A stretch of DNA of 40,967 bases from CAZYVU01 sp964651435 (GTDB lineage Bacteria; Desulfobacterota; Syntrophorhabdia; Syntrophorhabdales; CAYQXL01): assembly GCA_964651435.1 (NCBI GenBank), contig CAZYVU010000026.1:1-40967 (forward strand). Reading direction: 5' to 3'. The notes beneath the pieces were generated by a model, which saw only the letters and a list, made by a program, of their open reading frames with translations, did no database searches and was not told where the DNA came from. This document shows, piece after piece, positions 15,731 through 23,726 of the stretch. A program made the position numbers and the translations under genes. Within the stretch, counting starts at the first letter, position 1; each line of letters starts with the position of its first letter.

Positions 15731-17539
15731 CTAACCTTCCGCCCTTGTAAGATCCTCGAAACGAATATCGAAACCGAGGATGCCCACGATGTCGCCGTCA
15801 TCGTCGCGGATCGGCCCCGATACCGTCACACACAGGGCGCTCGTGATCCTCGATGAATAGAGGTCGGTCACATTGATCCTGCCGGTCTTTGTCGGCTCGA
15901 TAAACCAGTCTCTGTCCGAGAAGTCGTCGTTCAATCCGATCCGGTAGTACTTCGCCTTCTCTGAAGCCTGGGTAATGTTTCTCGTAATCTTTATTCCATC
16001 GCTGTTTACCGCGTAGGCAAACTGCACGTATGGATACTCCCTGACGACACGCTTCAGGACCGACTCGATCCGCTCCGGGACCATGCTGCGAACATCGTCG
16101 TTCTCGATGTACTTCTCTATCAGATGCGCGGCCATGTCGTAGGCCCGTTTCTTCAGCAGCTCGAACTCGGAGACGAATATTTCAGGAATATAGCGCCGCA
16201 CAAGGTGCTCGATCTCCTCGTCGGAAATGAACGTCACCCTCCCGTCGTCGTACTGCTTGATGATCCATTTGTTGATCTTGGCAATGCCGGGGTGAACCTT
16301 CTCTACCCGGTCTTTGCCGGTGAGGGCGAAGTGGGCGTTTATCCAGTGGGCGATGCCGGCGAGACCGGACTTATCTGTTATATTGATCGATATGGGTCTG
16401 TTCAGTATGCGCGAGGTGTCGAAAGGGGTATAAATCTCCTCGTCCTTGAGAACACCGTCTATGTGAACACCCGCCGACGTTGCGTTGAAATCCAGTCCGA
16501 TAAAGGGCTGGTTTCGTGGTATGTGGTGGCCGATTGCCTTGTCGAAGAAATTCCGTACTTCTGTAATGACCGTTGTGTCGATGCCCTTATCTTCCCCCGT
16601 CAGCGAGATATACTCCATGATCAGCGCTTCCATGGGCGCATTGCCCGTTCTCTCGCCGATGCCGAGGAGCGTTCCGTTCACATAGGCGCAACCATAGAGC
16701 CAAGCACTGACGCTATTGATCACAACCTTGTAAAAGTCGTTGTGTCCGTGCCACTCAAGGCAGTCCGAAGGGACACCGGCATCATCGATCATGGCCCGGA
16801 CAATCTTGCCTATGGATCGGGGCATGGCGGCACCGGGGTAGGTGATGCCGAGGCCCAGGGTATCGCACAGCCTTATCTTGACGGGGATTCTCGCCTCCTC
16901 GGAGATGCTCATGAGGGCTTGGGCGAAAGGGACGCAAAATCCGTAGATGTCAGCCCTTGTGATGTCCTCAAAGTGGCACCGGGGCGTAATGCCGTGCTCG
17001 ATAGCACTTTCCACTATCTTTATGTAGTCTGTAAAGGCTTGTGCCCGCGTCTTCTTGAGCTTGAGAAAGATATGGTAGTCGGAGGCGCTTGTCAGAATGC
17101 CTGTCTCCTTTAGCCCCAACTCCTTCGCGAGACGCAAATCTTCCTTGTTGGCCCGTATCCAGCCGGTAATCTCGGGATACCTGAACCCCTTGTCGCGGCA
17201 GCGCTCCAAGGCTTCTCTATCTTTATCGGTGTAAATAAAGAACTCGCACTGCCTTATGACACCGTGGGGACCTCCCAGCCTGTGCATGAAAACGAAGAGC
17301 TCTTCAATCTGCGTTGCCGTAAAGGGTGGTCTCGACTGCTGGCCGTCCCGAAAGGTGGTGTCGGTAATGAAGATCTCCTCGGGCGGGTCGATTAGTTCGA
17401 TCTTGTGATCAAACTTGACCTTGCAGACTTCCGTGTAAGGATAGACCTCGCGAAAAAGCATTGGATGTTCCACCTCAATGAGGGGAAACCGCCCTGCCTT
17501 TACAGGATTTTTAAATATAAAACCAGTTTTCTTTTTCAC
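15731..17539 (-). CDS. Re-citrate synthase-like DRE-TIM enzyme fused to a soluble Cache domain
   Basis: 602 aa. Residues about 50-330 form a DRE-TIM metallolyase barrel of the homocitrate/isopropylmalate/Re-citrate synthase group: DTTFRDGQQ at 60-68 (catalytic Arg-Asp), CHFEDITRAD, WHGHNDF (metal His-x-His) and GIGERTGNAP. Residues about 465-602 are a PDC/Cache sensor module: YPYVQFAYAVNSDG, DDFSDRDWFIEPTKTGR, VTDLYSSRITSALCVTVSGP and VGILGFDIRFEDL. There is no transmembrane segment, so the sensor is cytoplasmic. In Clostridium kluyveri and Syntrophus aciditrophicus relatives act as Re-face citrate synthases, and the downstream aconitase and icd genes support that here. Homocitrate synthase is the alternative. 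It starts 24 nt after aspS. The Cache module probably binds a small metabolite and controls the enzyme, which is my inference. Confidence 0.78.
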   Translation of the reverse strand: MKKKTGFIFKNPVKAGRFPLIEVEHPMLFREVYPYTEVCKVKFDHKIELIDPPEEIFITDTTFRDGQQSRPPFTATQIEELFVFMHRLGGPHGVIRQCEFFIYTDKDREALERCRDKGFRYPEITGWIRANKEDLRLAKELGLKETGILTSASDYHIFLKLKKTRAQAFTDYIKIVESAIEHGITPRCHFEDITRADIYGFCVPFAQALMSISEEARIPVKIRLCDTLGLGITYPGAAMPRSIGKIVRAMIDDAGVPSDCLEWHGHNDFYKVVINSVSAWLYGCAYVNGTLLGIGERTGNAPMEALIMEYISLTGEDKGIDTTVITEVRNFFDKAIGHHIPRNQPFIGLDFNATSAGVHIDGVLKDEEIYTPFDTSRILNRPISINITDKSGLAGIAHWINAHFALTGKDRVEKVHPGIAKINKWIIKQYDDGRVTFISDEEIEHLVRRYIPEIFVSEFELLKKRAYDMAAHLIEKYIENDDVRSMVPERIESVLKRVVREYPYVQFAYAVNSDGIKITRNITQASEKAKYYRIGLNDDFSDRDWFIEPTKTGRINVTDLYSSRITSALCVTVSGPIRDDDGDIVGILGFDIRFEDLTRAEG

Positions 17540-17563
17540 GCTGCACCCACCGTTTCGGAGACT

Positions 17564-19309
17564 TCAAAGGACGGTTCTGATCTTCAGCTCGTTGAGTTGT
17601 TTGGGTCCTACCCGTGATGGTGCGCCGGTGAGAAGACATGCTCCTTTTTGGGTCTTGGGGAAGGGGATTACGTCGCGGATACTACTGAGCCTCAGAAGCA
17701 TCATCAATATCCTGTCGAAACCAAAGGCTATCCCGCCATGAGGCGGTGCGCCCAGCTCGAGCGCCTCGAGTAGGAAGCCAAATTTCTCCGAGGCCTCTTC
17801 TTCCCCGATGTTGAGAAGCTTAAACATTTCCATCTGATCGTCGGTCCGGTAGATCCGTATGCTTCCACCGCCAATCTCCACCCCGTTCAGCACAAGGTCA
17901 TAGGCCTTGGCCTTGATGGCTCCATAGTCGCCCGTCACATCGGTGATGCGCTCCTTCGGGGCAGTAAAGGGGTGATGCCTGGCAACGTAACGTTTTTCCT
18001 CTTCGCTATACTCCAAGAGGGGAAAATCGACAACCCAGAGGAACCGGAAGAGTGATTCGTCGATGAGTCCGAACTTCTGACCCAGATAGAGCCGAAACCT
18101 TCCCATAACCTCATTGGCCCGGTCGCGATTGTCGGCGACGATAAAAACGACGTCCCCCGCTTTTAACCCTAACCGGCCCATAAGCCCTGACTTTTCTTCC
18201 TCTCTAAAGTATTTCACAACCGGCGACTGGAGCCCCTCCTGGTCTCTTCTGATCCAGATGAGACCGCTTCCCCCCATCTCTTTCGTCACCTCAACCGACG
18301 TGTCAAGGTCCTTCCGGCTGAGTGTCTTGTCCCTCAGAACTAAACACTTGATGGCTCCGCCCTCGTCAATGGTCCTTCTGAAGACGCCGAACTCCGTCTC
18401 CCTGAAAAGGTCGGTCAGGTCTTCCATGGGCAGGTCGAAACGGAGATCGGGCTTGTCGGTCCCGTATTTTTCCGTTGCCTCATCATAGCTCATGCGGGCG
18501 AAGGGGATCTCGATGGGCTCAGCGCACAATGCCTCGTAGAGGGCCTTCATGAGGCCCTCGCTCATGGCTATGACGTCGTCGACATCAACAAAGCTCATCT
18601 CCACGTCTACCTGCGTGAACTCGGGCTGACGGTCGGCCCGAAGGTCTTCGTCGCGGAAGCACCGCGCAATCTGAAAGTAACGATCGAAACCGGCTACCAT
18701 GAGAATCTGCTTATAAAGCTGGGGTGACTGGGGCAGCGCATAGAACAGTCCCGGATTGAGGCGGCTGGGAACGACAAAGTCGCGGGCGCCTTCAGGGGTA
18801 CTCTTGGTGAAAATGGGTGTTTCGAACTCGTGAAATCCGTGGGCGAGATAGTAATCCCGCACAACCTTATAGGCAAGGCTCCTGGCCTTAAAAATGCTCT
18901 GCACCTGGGGCCGGCGCATATCGAGGTAGCGGAATCTCAGCCGCAGGGCCTCGTTGGTATCCTCGTCGTCCAACTGAAATGGTAATGGCTTGGAGGCGTT
19001 GAGTACCGAAAAGGTCGTTGCGTAAACCTCAACGGCCCCCGTGGGGAGATCGGGGTTCTCCGTTCCCTCGGGCCGTTTCTCTACCTTTCCTGTTATGGAG
19101 ATAACGTACTCAACTTTCAAATCACCTGCCTTCTCGTGGGCATCCGGGGCAATGTCGGGGGAGAACACCACCTGTACCAAGCCGCTGACGTCCCGCAAAT
19201 CAATAAAGACGAGACCGCCATGGTCTCGCGTCCGGTATACCCAACCGGCAAGACGCAACGTCTTGCCGATATCTTCCTTTGTAACCTGTCCGCACAGTTT
19301 GTCTCTCAA
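17564..19309 (-). CDS. aspS: Aspartate--tRNA ligase
   Basis: Class II synthetase charging tRNA-Asp. About 581 aa from a TTG start at 19309 (MRDKLCGQVTKEDIGKTLRL). It has an N-terminal OB fold with GWVYRTRDHGGLVFIDLRD, the class II core with FRYLDMRRPQ (motif 1 region), FRDEDLRADRQPEFTQ (motif 2) and the GAD insertion domain typical of bacteria, then motif 3 GIAFGFDRILM. The open frame extends to a TTG at 19357, but that lies inside the promoter. The TTG at 19309 has GGAGG 8 nt upstream and matches the usual family start. It is the first gene of the minus-strand train. Confidence 0.93.
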   Translation of the reverse strand: MRDKLCGQVTKEDIGKTLRLAGWVYRTRDHGGLVFIDLRDVSGLVQVVFSPDIAPDAHEKAGDLKVEYVISITGKVEKRPEGTENPDLPTGAVEVYATTFSVLNASKPLPFQLDDEDTNEALRLRFRYLDMRRPQVQSIFKARSLAYKVVRDYYLAHGFHEFETPIFTKSTPEGARDFVVPSRLNPGLFYALPQSPQLYKQILMVAGFDRYFQIARCFRDEDLRADRQPEFTQVDVEMSFVDVDDVIAMSEGLMKALYEALCAEPIEIPFARMSYDEATEKYGTDKPDLRFDLPMEDLTDLFRETEFGVFRRTIDEGGAIKCLVLRDKTLSRKDLDTSVEVTKEMGGSGLIWIRRDQEGLQSPVVKYFREEEKSGLMGRLGLKAGDVVFIVADNRDRANEVMGRFRLYLGQKFGLIDESLFRFLWVVDFPLLEYSEEEKRYVARHHPFTAPKERITDVTGDYGAIKAKAYDLVLNGVEIGGGSIRIYRTDDQMEMFKLLNIGEEEASEKFGFLLEALELGAPPHGGIAFGFDRILMMLLRLSSIRDVIPFPKTQKGACLLTGAPSRVGPKQLNELKIRTVL

Positions 19310-19334
19310 GGTTCCGTCCTCCAAAAAGTGCCTT

Positions 19335-19364
19335 ATTATACTGGCTTTCACCGTCAAAAGTCAA
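19335..19364 (-). promoter_or_regulatory. Sigma-70 promoter of aspS and the downstream train
   Basis: On the minus strand TTGACT, 18 nt, TATAAT. The start of transcription would fall about 7 nt later, some 18 nt before the TTG start codon of aspS. Its position rules out the upstream TTG at 19357 as the translation start. Confidence 0.65.
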
Positions 19365-19431
19365 AGACAACGTGGCCGGCCCGAAGGGTCTGTGAAGGTG
19401 AGTTCGGGTGGCCCGCCCCCCCATGGGACAG

Positions 19432-19461
19432 TTGCGACTGTCTTGTCTCTCCATGTATACT
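19432..19461 (+). promoter_or_regulatory. Probable sigma-70 promoter of the UDP-sugar pyrophosphorylase gene
   Basis: TTGCGA, 18 nt, TATACT on the plus strand, ending 39 nt before the ATG at 19501. Divergent from the aspS promoter, with about 70 nt between them. Confidence 0.5.
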
Positions 19462-19500
19462 GTTTCGAGATTTGCAGCCGTTGAACCAAGGGGGACAGTC

Positions 19501-20886
19501 ATGACGGATTCTGAATTCCTACTTGTCATGGAGAGGCACGGTCAGAGAGAGATCGTCGATCACTTTAATCGTCTCAATCAGGGACAGCGCGGAGAGTTGC
19601 TCGGCCAGGCAGGCAACCTCGATTTCGATCTCCTCTTCTCGCTCTACCAAGCATCCATGGACCGGAAGAAGGCTCAAGAAATGAGTCCGTCTACGGTAGG
19701 ACAGGCCAGGATTCACACCCTCGGTGCCGAACCGGGGGCACATGACCGTTCCGGAGAGGTCCGTGAGGCAGGCGAAACTCTTCTTCGCAGGGGAAAGGTA
19801 GCTGTTCTGATCGTGGCCGGTGGCCAGGGATCGCGCCTTGGTTTCTCGGGCCCAAAAGGTTGTCTCTGTTGCTCGCCGGTAAAGCGGAAATCGCTCTTTC
19901 AGCTCTTTGCAGAACAGATCAAGGCCCTCTCCCTGCGCTATGGAGTGAAGATTCCCCTTCTCATAATGACGAGCCCGGAAAACGAGAGCGACACGGTCTG
20001 TTACTTCCGCGACAGGGAGTATTTCGGGCTGGGCAGAGATGCGGTCTTCTTCTTTTCCCAGGCCTTCCTGCCGAGCATTACACCTCAGGGGCAGTTGATC
20101 CTCAAAGACGAGACGCATTTTTTCACGAACCCCGACGGTCACGGTGGTTCCATAAAAGCGCTGCGCCGCTCGGGCCTGCTCCAAGAGCTTCTCGACGGAG
20201 GATGTACCGAGCTCTTTTACTGCCAGGTAGACAACCCTCTGGTGAAGATCGCCGACCCGCCCTTCCTGGGCCGCCATGCCTTAGCCCGGGCGGAAGTTTC
20301 TACCAAGGTGGTAAGGCGCGTAAACGTCGAGGAAAAGGTGGGCGTTTATGTGAGCCGCAATGGTCGTGACGCCATCGTAGAGTACAGCGAAATGGGAAAA
20401 GAGCTGATGGAGGCCGTTGACGATAGAGGAAAGATTCTCTATTGGGCCGGCAACACGGCCATTCATTGCTTTCATCTGCCCTTCCTCAAACATCTCAGCG
20501 ACGAGCCCCTTGCCCTGCCCTATCATTGTGCCGCCAAAGAGGTGGAGGCCATAGATCATAGGTTGCGGGCGTCGAAGATCACGGGCTGGAAGTTCGAGGC
20601 CTTCGTCTTTGACGCCATTCCCCTCGCCACCCGGACCTGCTGCGTCGAGGCGTCCAGGCAGGAAGAGTTTTCTCCGATCAAGAACAGCCACGGGCCTGAT
20701 TCGCCGGAAACAGCCGAAAGGGCCATGGTGGAGCTTCACAAGGCTTGGCTTAGGCGGGCGGGCATCGCGGCGCCCGATGGTATAAAGGTGGAAATAAGTC
20801 CCCTTCTCGCCCTTGACGAGCAAGAGCTTGCCGTACGGATGCGGGGGAGGCGCCTTGTGCTGGACGATGACGTCTGCATCGAGTAG
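19501..20886 (+). CDS. UDP-sugar pyrophosphorylase (UDPGP family)
   Basis: 461 aa nucleotidyltransferase that makes a UDP-sugar from UTP and a sugar 1-phosphate, probably UDP-N-acetylglucosamine or UDP-glucose. The nucleotide-binding signature is VLIVAGGQGSRLGFSGPKGC, followed by LLIMTSPENE and FYCQVDNPLVKIADP (metal-site region), all as in the eukaryote-type UAP1/UGP family rather than in bacterial GlmU or GalU. The frame is open from 19408, but ATG 19501 has AGGGGGA just upstream. It is divergent from aspS and convergent with recG. Which sugar is used cannot be told. Confidence 0.85.
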   Translation: MTDSEFLLVMERHGQREIVDHFNRLNQGQRGELLGQAGNLDFDLLFSLYQASMDRKKAQEMSPSTVGQARIHTLGAEPGAHDRSGEVREAGETLLRRGKVAVLIVAGGQGSRLGFSGPKGCLCCSPVKRKSLFQLFAEQIKALSLRYGVKIPLLIMTSPENESDTVCYFRDREYFGLGRDAVFFFSQAFLPSITPQGQLILKDETHFFTNPDGHGGSIKALRRSGLLQELLDGGCTELFYCQVDNPLVKIADPPFLGRHALARAEVSTKVVRRVNVEEKVGVYVSRNGRDAIVEYSEMGKELMEAVDDRGKILYWAGNTAIHCFHLPFLKHLSDEPLALPYHCAAKEVEAIDHRLRASKITGWKFEAFVFDAIPLATRTCCVEASRQEEFSPIKNSHGPDSPETAERAMVELHKAWLRRAGIAAPDGIKVEISPLLALDEQELAVRMRGRRLVLDDDVCIE

Positions 20887-20970
20887 GGCTGCAACCCTTG
20901 CCAATCACCCGGTGGCGACGGGTGGTGAAAGGCCTCCCCTTGTCAACAAGCGCGGAAAGTCCCAGGATGG

Positions 20971-23103
20971 TCAAGCGATACGGCCGATGCCGAAGCCGTC
21001 GCCAAAGCGGGCCACGGCCCTCTGTCGAATCCGCTCCTTCTCCTCTAAATCCATGCCTTCGAGCATCTCTGCCGCCATCCTTCTCGCCTGAGCCATCAGG
21101 TGACCATCGTTGAGCAGGTTGCCGACGCGAAAATCGGGCAGCCCCGATTGCCGTACCCCCAACATCTCTCCCGGACCCCGGAGCCTCATGTCCTCCTCGG
21201 CGATGACGAAGCCGTCGTTAGTCCTTTCCAGGATGCCGAGCCTCTGCCGGGCTCCATCCCCCGCATCTTCACCGGCCACAAGAAGGCATTGCGACGCATG
21301 GGGCCCGCGGCCCACACGACCCCTCAACTGGTGAAGCTGTGAGAGCCCAAAGCGCTCAGCGTGCTCGATAACGATGACGGTGGCGTTCGGTACGTCGATG
21401 CCCACCTCTATGACGGTCGTGCAGGCAAGCAGGTCCACCTTCCCCGCTCTGAAGTCCGCCATGAGTGCCTCTTTCTCCCGGGGGCGCATCTTGCCGTGCA
21501 GAAGCCCGATGGAATGTGCGGGAAAGAGGTCTTTGCTCAGGTGGTCAGCCATCCTGCGTGCATCCAAAAGATCCATGGTTTCCGATTCGTCTACAAGGGG
21601 GTAGACCACGAACGCCTGCCGGCCCTGCTCCAGCTCCTTGCCTACGCTCTCAAATACGCGCCCCCTTTCGGAGAACCGGAAAACCTTCGTCGCTACCTTA
21701 CGCCTGCCTGCCGGCATACCCGTGAGGAGTGAAACGTCGAGGTCGCCGTAGATCACCATGGACAACGTCCGCGGAATGGGGGTGGCCGTCATGACAAGGA
21801 CGTGGGGCGCCGTACCGGCGGCCGCAGCGAGGTGTTCCCCGGGGCCGGGCACGGCCCACTTCTCTTGAAGGGTCTTGCGCTGAAGGACACCAAAGCGGTG
21901 CTGCTCGTCGATAATTACAAGACCCAACCTGGCGAAGAGAACGTCCCCCTCCAGAAGCGCCTGGGTACCAACGACAACGGCGGCCTCGCCCGATGCGACA
22001 TGGGTCTTCATCCGGCGACCCTCTTTTCCCATATCCCCCCGAAGGAAGGCTACCTTAAGGCCCAGTTCTTCAAAGGTGCGGTGAATCTCAAGGTAGTGCT
22101 GCTCTGCCAGGATCTCTGTCGGGGCCATCAATGCAACCTGGCAGCCGCCATCGATGGCGAGGCATGATGCAAGAACGGCGCATATGGTCTTGCCGGACCC
22201 CACGTCGCCCTGCAGCAGACGGTTCATCGGCTTCGTACGCTTCATATCCGTTCGGATGGCATCGATGACCGCCTTCTGTCCCCCCGTGAGCTCGAAGGGA
22301 AGCCTTTCCATAACCCTATGAAAATACCTGCCGCCCGCCTGCAGAGGAGCGGCGCCCCTCCTGTCCTCCCCAGCCTTCCTAAGAAGGAGTGCACACTGGC
22401 AGAGGAAATATTCCTCGATTATTAGCCGTTCCACGGAGCCCTTGTCGGGGGCGTTCAAGTCCTTCGGGTCATGGGGCCGGTGGATGGTCGAAAGAGACAG
22501 GGAAAGGGACGACAGGCCTTGCCTCTCTGCCACAGCGGGCGGAATAAGGCTCAGGGTCTCTTCGGGCACCCAATCCAACGCGGCGGCGACAATCTTTCTC
22601 AGATCGGCCGGCTTGATGCCCTCGAGTTCCGGATAAACCGTAACAATGCCCCGGTGCTGTTCGAGCTCTTCGGGGCAATCAAGTATCGTGATGTGGGGGT
22701 GGATCATCTGCAGGTGTGGACCAAACCGGGTTACCCGGCCTGCCGCCAGAAGAAGCACATCTTTGCGGCATATCGGTGAAAGGTGAGCATAGGACCATTG
22801 GAACCACTTGAGAAAGAGCCGTCCTGTTTCGTCGGATATGAGGATATCGAAGGCCTTTCCGGCCTTCCGTTGGTAGTAGGCGGGGCCTCCCCGAATGACT
22901 CTACCCGTCACGACGGTCTCGATGCCTTCTTCCACCTCAGAGAGAGGCGTAATTCGGCGCCTATCATCGTATCTCAGCGGCAGGAGGTACAGCAGGTCCT
23001 CCACGGTGGCAATCCCCCTCTCCCGGAGGCGCATGGTGAGCTGCGGACCCACCCCCTTTAGGCACGACACGCTATCGCACGGATTTTTCTCTTTCTTCCT
23101 CAT
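20971..23103 (-). CDS. recG: ATP-dependent DNA helicase RecG
   Basis: 710 aa, within the normal length. RecG reverses stalled replication forks and processes branched DNA. The N-terminal wedge domain (first about 270 residues) begins after a helix-hairpin-helix-like CLKGVGPQLTMRLRERGI. The superfamily 2 helicase core shows Walker A LLQGDVGSGKT, the DEQH box VIIDEQHRFGVLQR, motif III VMTATPIPRTLSM and motif VI QLRGRVGRG. ATG at 23103. It is divergent from the macro-domain gene, with a 72-nt spacer containing AT-rich promoter-like sequence. Confidence 0.95.
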   Translation of the reverse strand: MRKKEKNPCDSVSCLKGVGPQLTMRLRERGIATVEDLLYLLPLRYDDRRRITPLSEVEEGIETVVTGRVIRGGPAYYQRKAGKAFDILISDETGRLFLKWFQWSYAHLSPICRKDVLLLAAGRVTRFGPHLQMIHPHITILDCPEELEQHRGIVTVYPELEGIKPADLRKIVAAALDWVPEETLSLIPPAVAERQGLSSLSLSLSTIHRPHDPKDLNAPDKGSVERLIIEEYFLCQCALLLRKAGEDRRGAAPLQAGGRYFHRVMERLPFELTGGQKAVIDAIRTDMKRTKPMNRLLQGDVGSGKTICAVLASCLAIDGGCQVALMAPTEILAEQHYLEIHRTFEELGLKVAFLRGDMGKEGRRMKTHVASGEAAVVVGTQALLEGDVLFARLGLVIIDEQHRFGVLQRKTLQEKWAVPGPGEHLAAAAGTAPHVLVMTATPIPRTLSMVIYGDLDVSLLTGMPAGRRKVATKVFRFSERGRVFESVGKELEQGRQAFVVYPLVDESETMDLLDARRMADHLSKDLFPAHSIGLLHGKMRPREKEALMADFRAGKVDLLACTTVIEVGIDVPNATVIVIEHAERFGLSQLHQLRGRVGRGPHASQCLLVAGEDAGDGARQRLGILERTNDGFVIAEEDMRLRGPGEMLGVRQSGLPDFRVGNLLNDGHLMAQARRMAAEMLEGMDLEEKERIRQRAVARFGDGFGIGRIA

Positions 23104-23175
23104 TCTCTGATTTTATACTAAAATATCCATTGAGCGCCATGAAGAAGGCCCATTGCCGATCATTGAGGTGACCCC

Positions 23176-23721
23176 ATGGATATCCTGAGCGAAACGTTGT
23201 TTGGTTCATGCACCGTCAAGATTCTTCGGGGCGATATTACGTTGTGCTCCGTTGACGCGATAGTGAACGCCGCCAACTCCCACCTGCAGCACGGCGGTGG
23301 CGTAGCCGGGGCCATTGTGCGGAGAGGCGGCACCATTATTCAGGAAGAAAGTGACCGCATCGGATACGTACCGGTAGGGGAGAGCGCGATGACGAGCGGT
23401 GGTAACCTGAAGGCGCCGTTTGTCATCCACACCGTAGGGCCCCGATGGGGAGAGGGCGATGAGGAGACAAAGCTTCGTAAGGCGATCCGCAGCACCCTGT
23501 CGCTCGCCACGTCACGAGGCTTCAGGGCCCTGGCCTTGCCTGCGATCAGCTCGGGTATCTTTGGTTTTCCCAAAGACAGGTGCGCCGACATCATCGTCCA
23601 AGAGACGGTTCGTTTCATCACAGAGGAAGAAACAACGCTGAAGGAAATTTACTTTTATCTTATGGATGAAGACTCGATACGATACTTTGTCCAATGTTTT
23701 GATACGATGAAGCCCATCTAA
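23176..23721 (+). CDS. Macro-domain protein (ADP-ribose binding or hydrolase)
   Basis: 181 aa, a single macro domain. Ligand-site motifs seen are LRGDITLCSVDAIVNAAN, HGGGVAGAI, the phosphate loop PAISSGIFGFP and the intermediate VIHTVGPRWGEG. The NAAN and HGGGV motifs are those of the MacroD/YmdB-type enzymes that remove ADP-ribose or deacetylate O-acetyl-ADP-ribose. Start ATG 23176 with GAGGTG upstream. The stop lies 5 nt before the purF ATG, so the two are one transcription unit. A short extra C-terminal tail (EEETTLKEIYFYLMDEDSIR) fits the final strand and helix of the fold. Confidence 0.9.
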   Translation: MDILSETLFGSCTVKILRGDITLCSVDAIVNAANSHLQHGGGVAGAIVRRGGTIIQEESDRIGYVPVGESAMTSGGNLKAPFVIHTVGPRWGEGDEETKLRKAIRSTLSLATSRGFRALALPAISSGIFGFPKDRCADIIVQETVRFITEEETTLKEIYFYLMDEDSIRYFVQCFDTMKPI

Positions 23722-23726
23722 CGACC

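Noticed and set aside
20887..20970. A bidirectional terminator between the UDPGP gene and recG
   Set aside because: CACCCG/CGGGTG can pair, but there is no T-run on either side, so the evidence is too weak.
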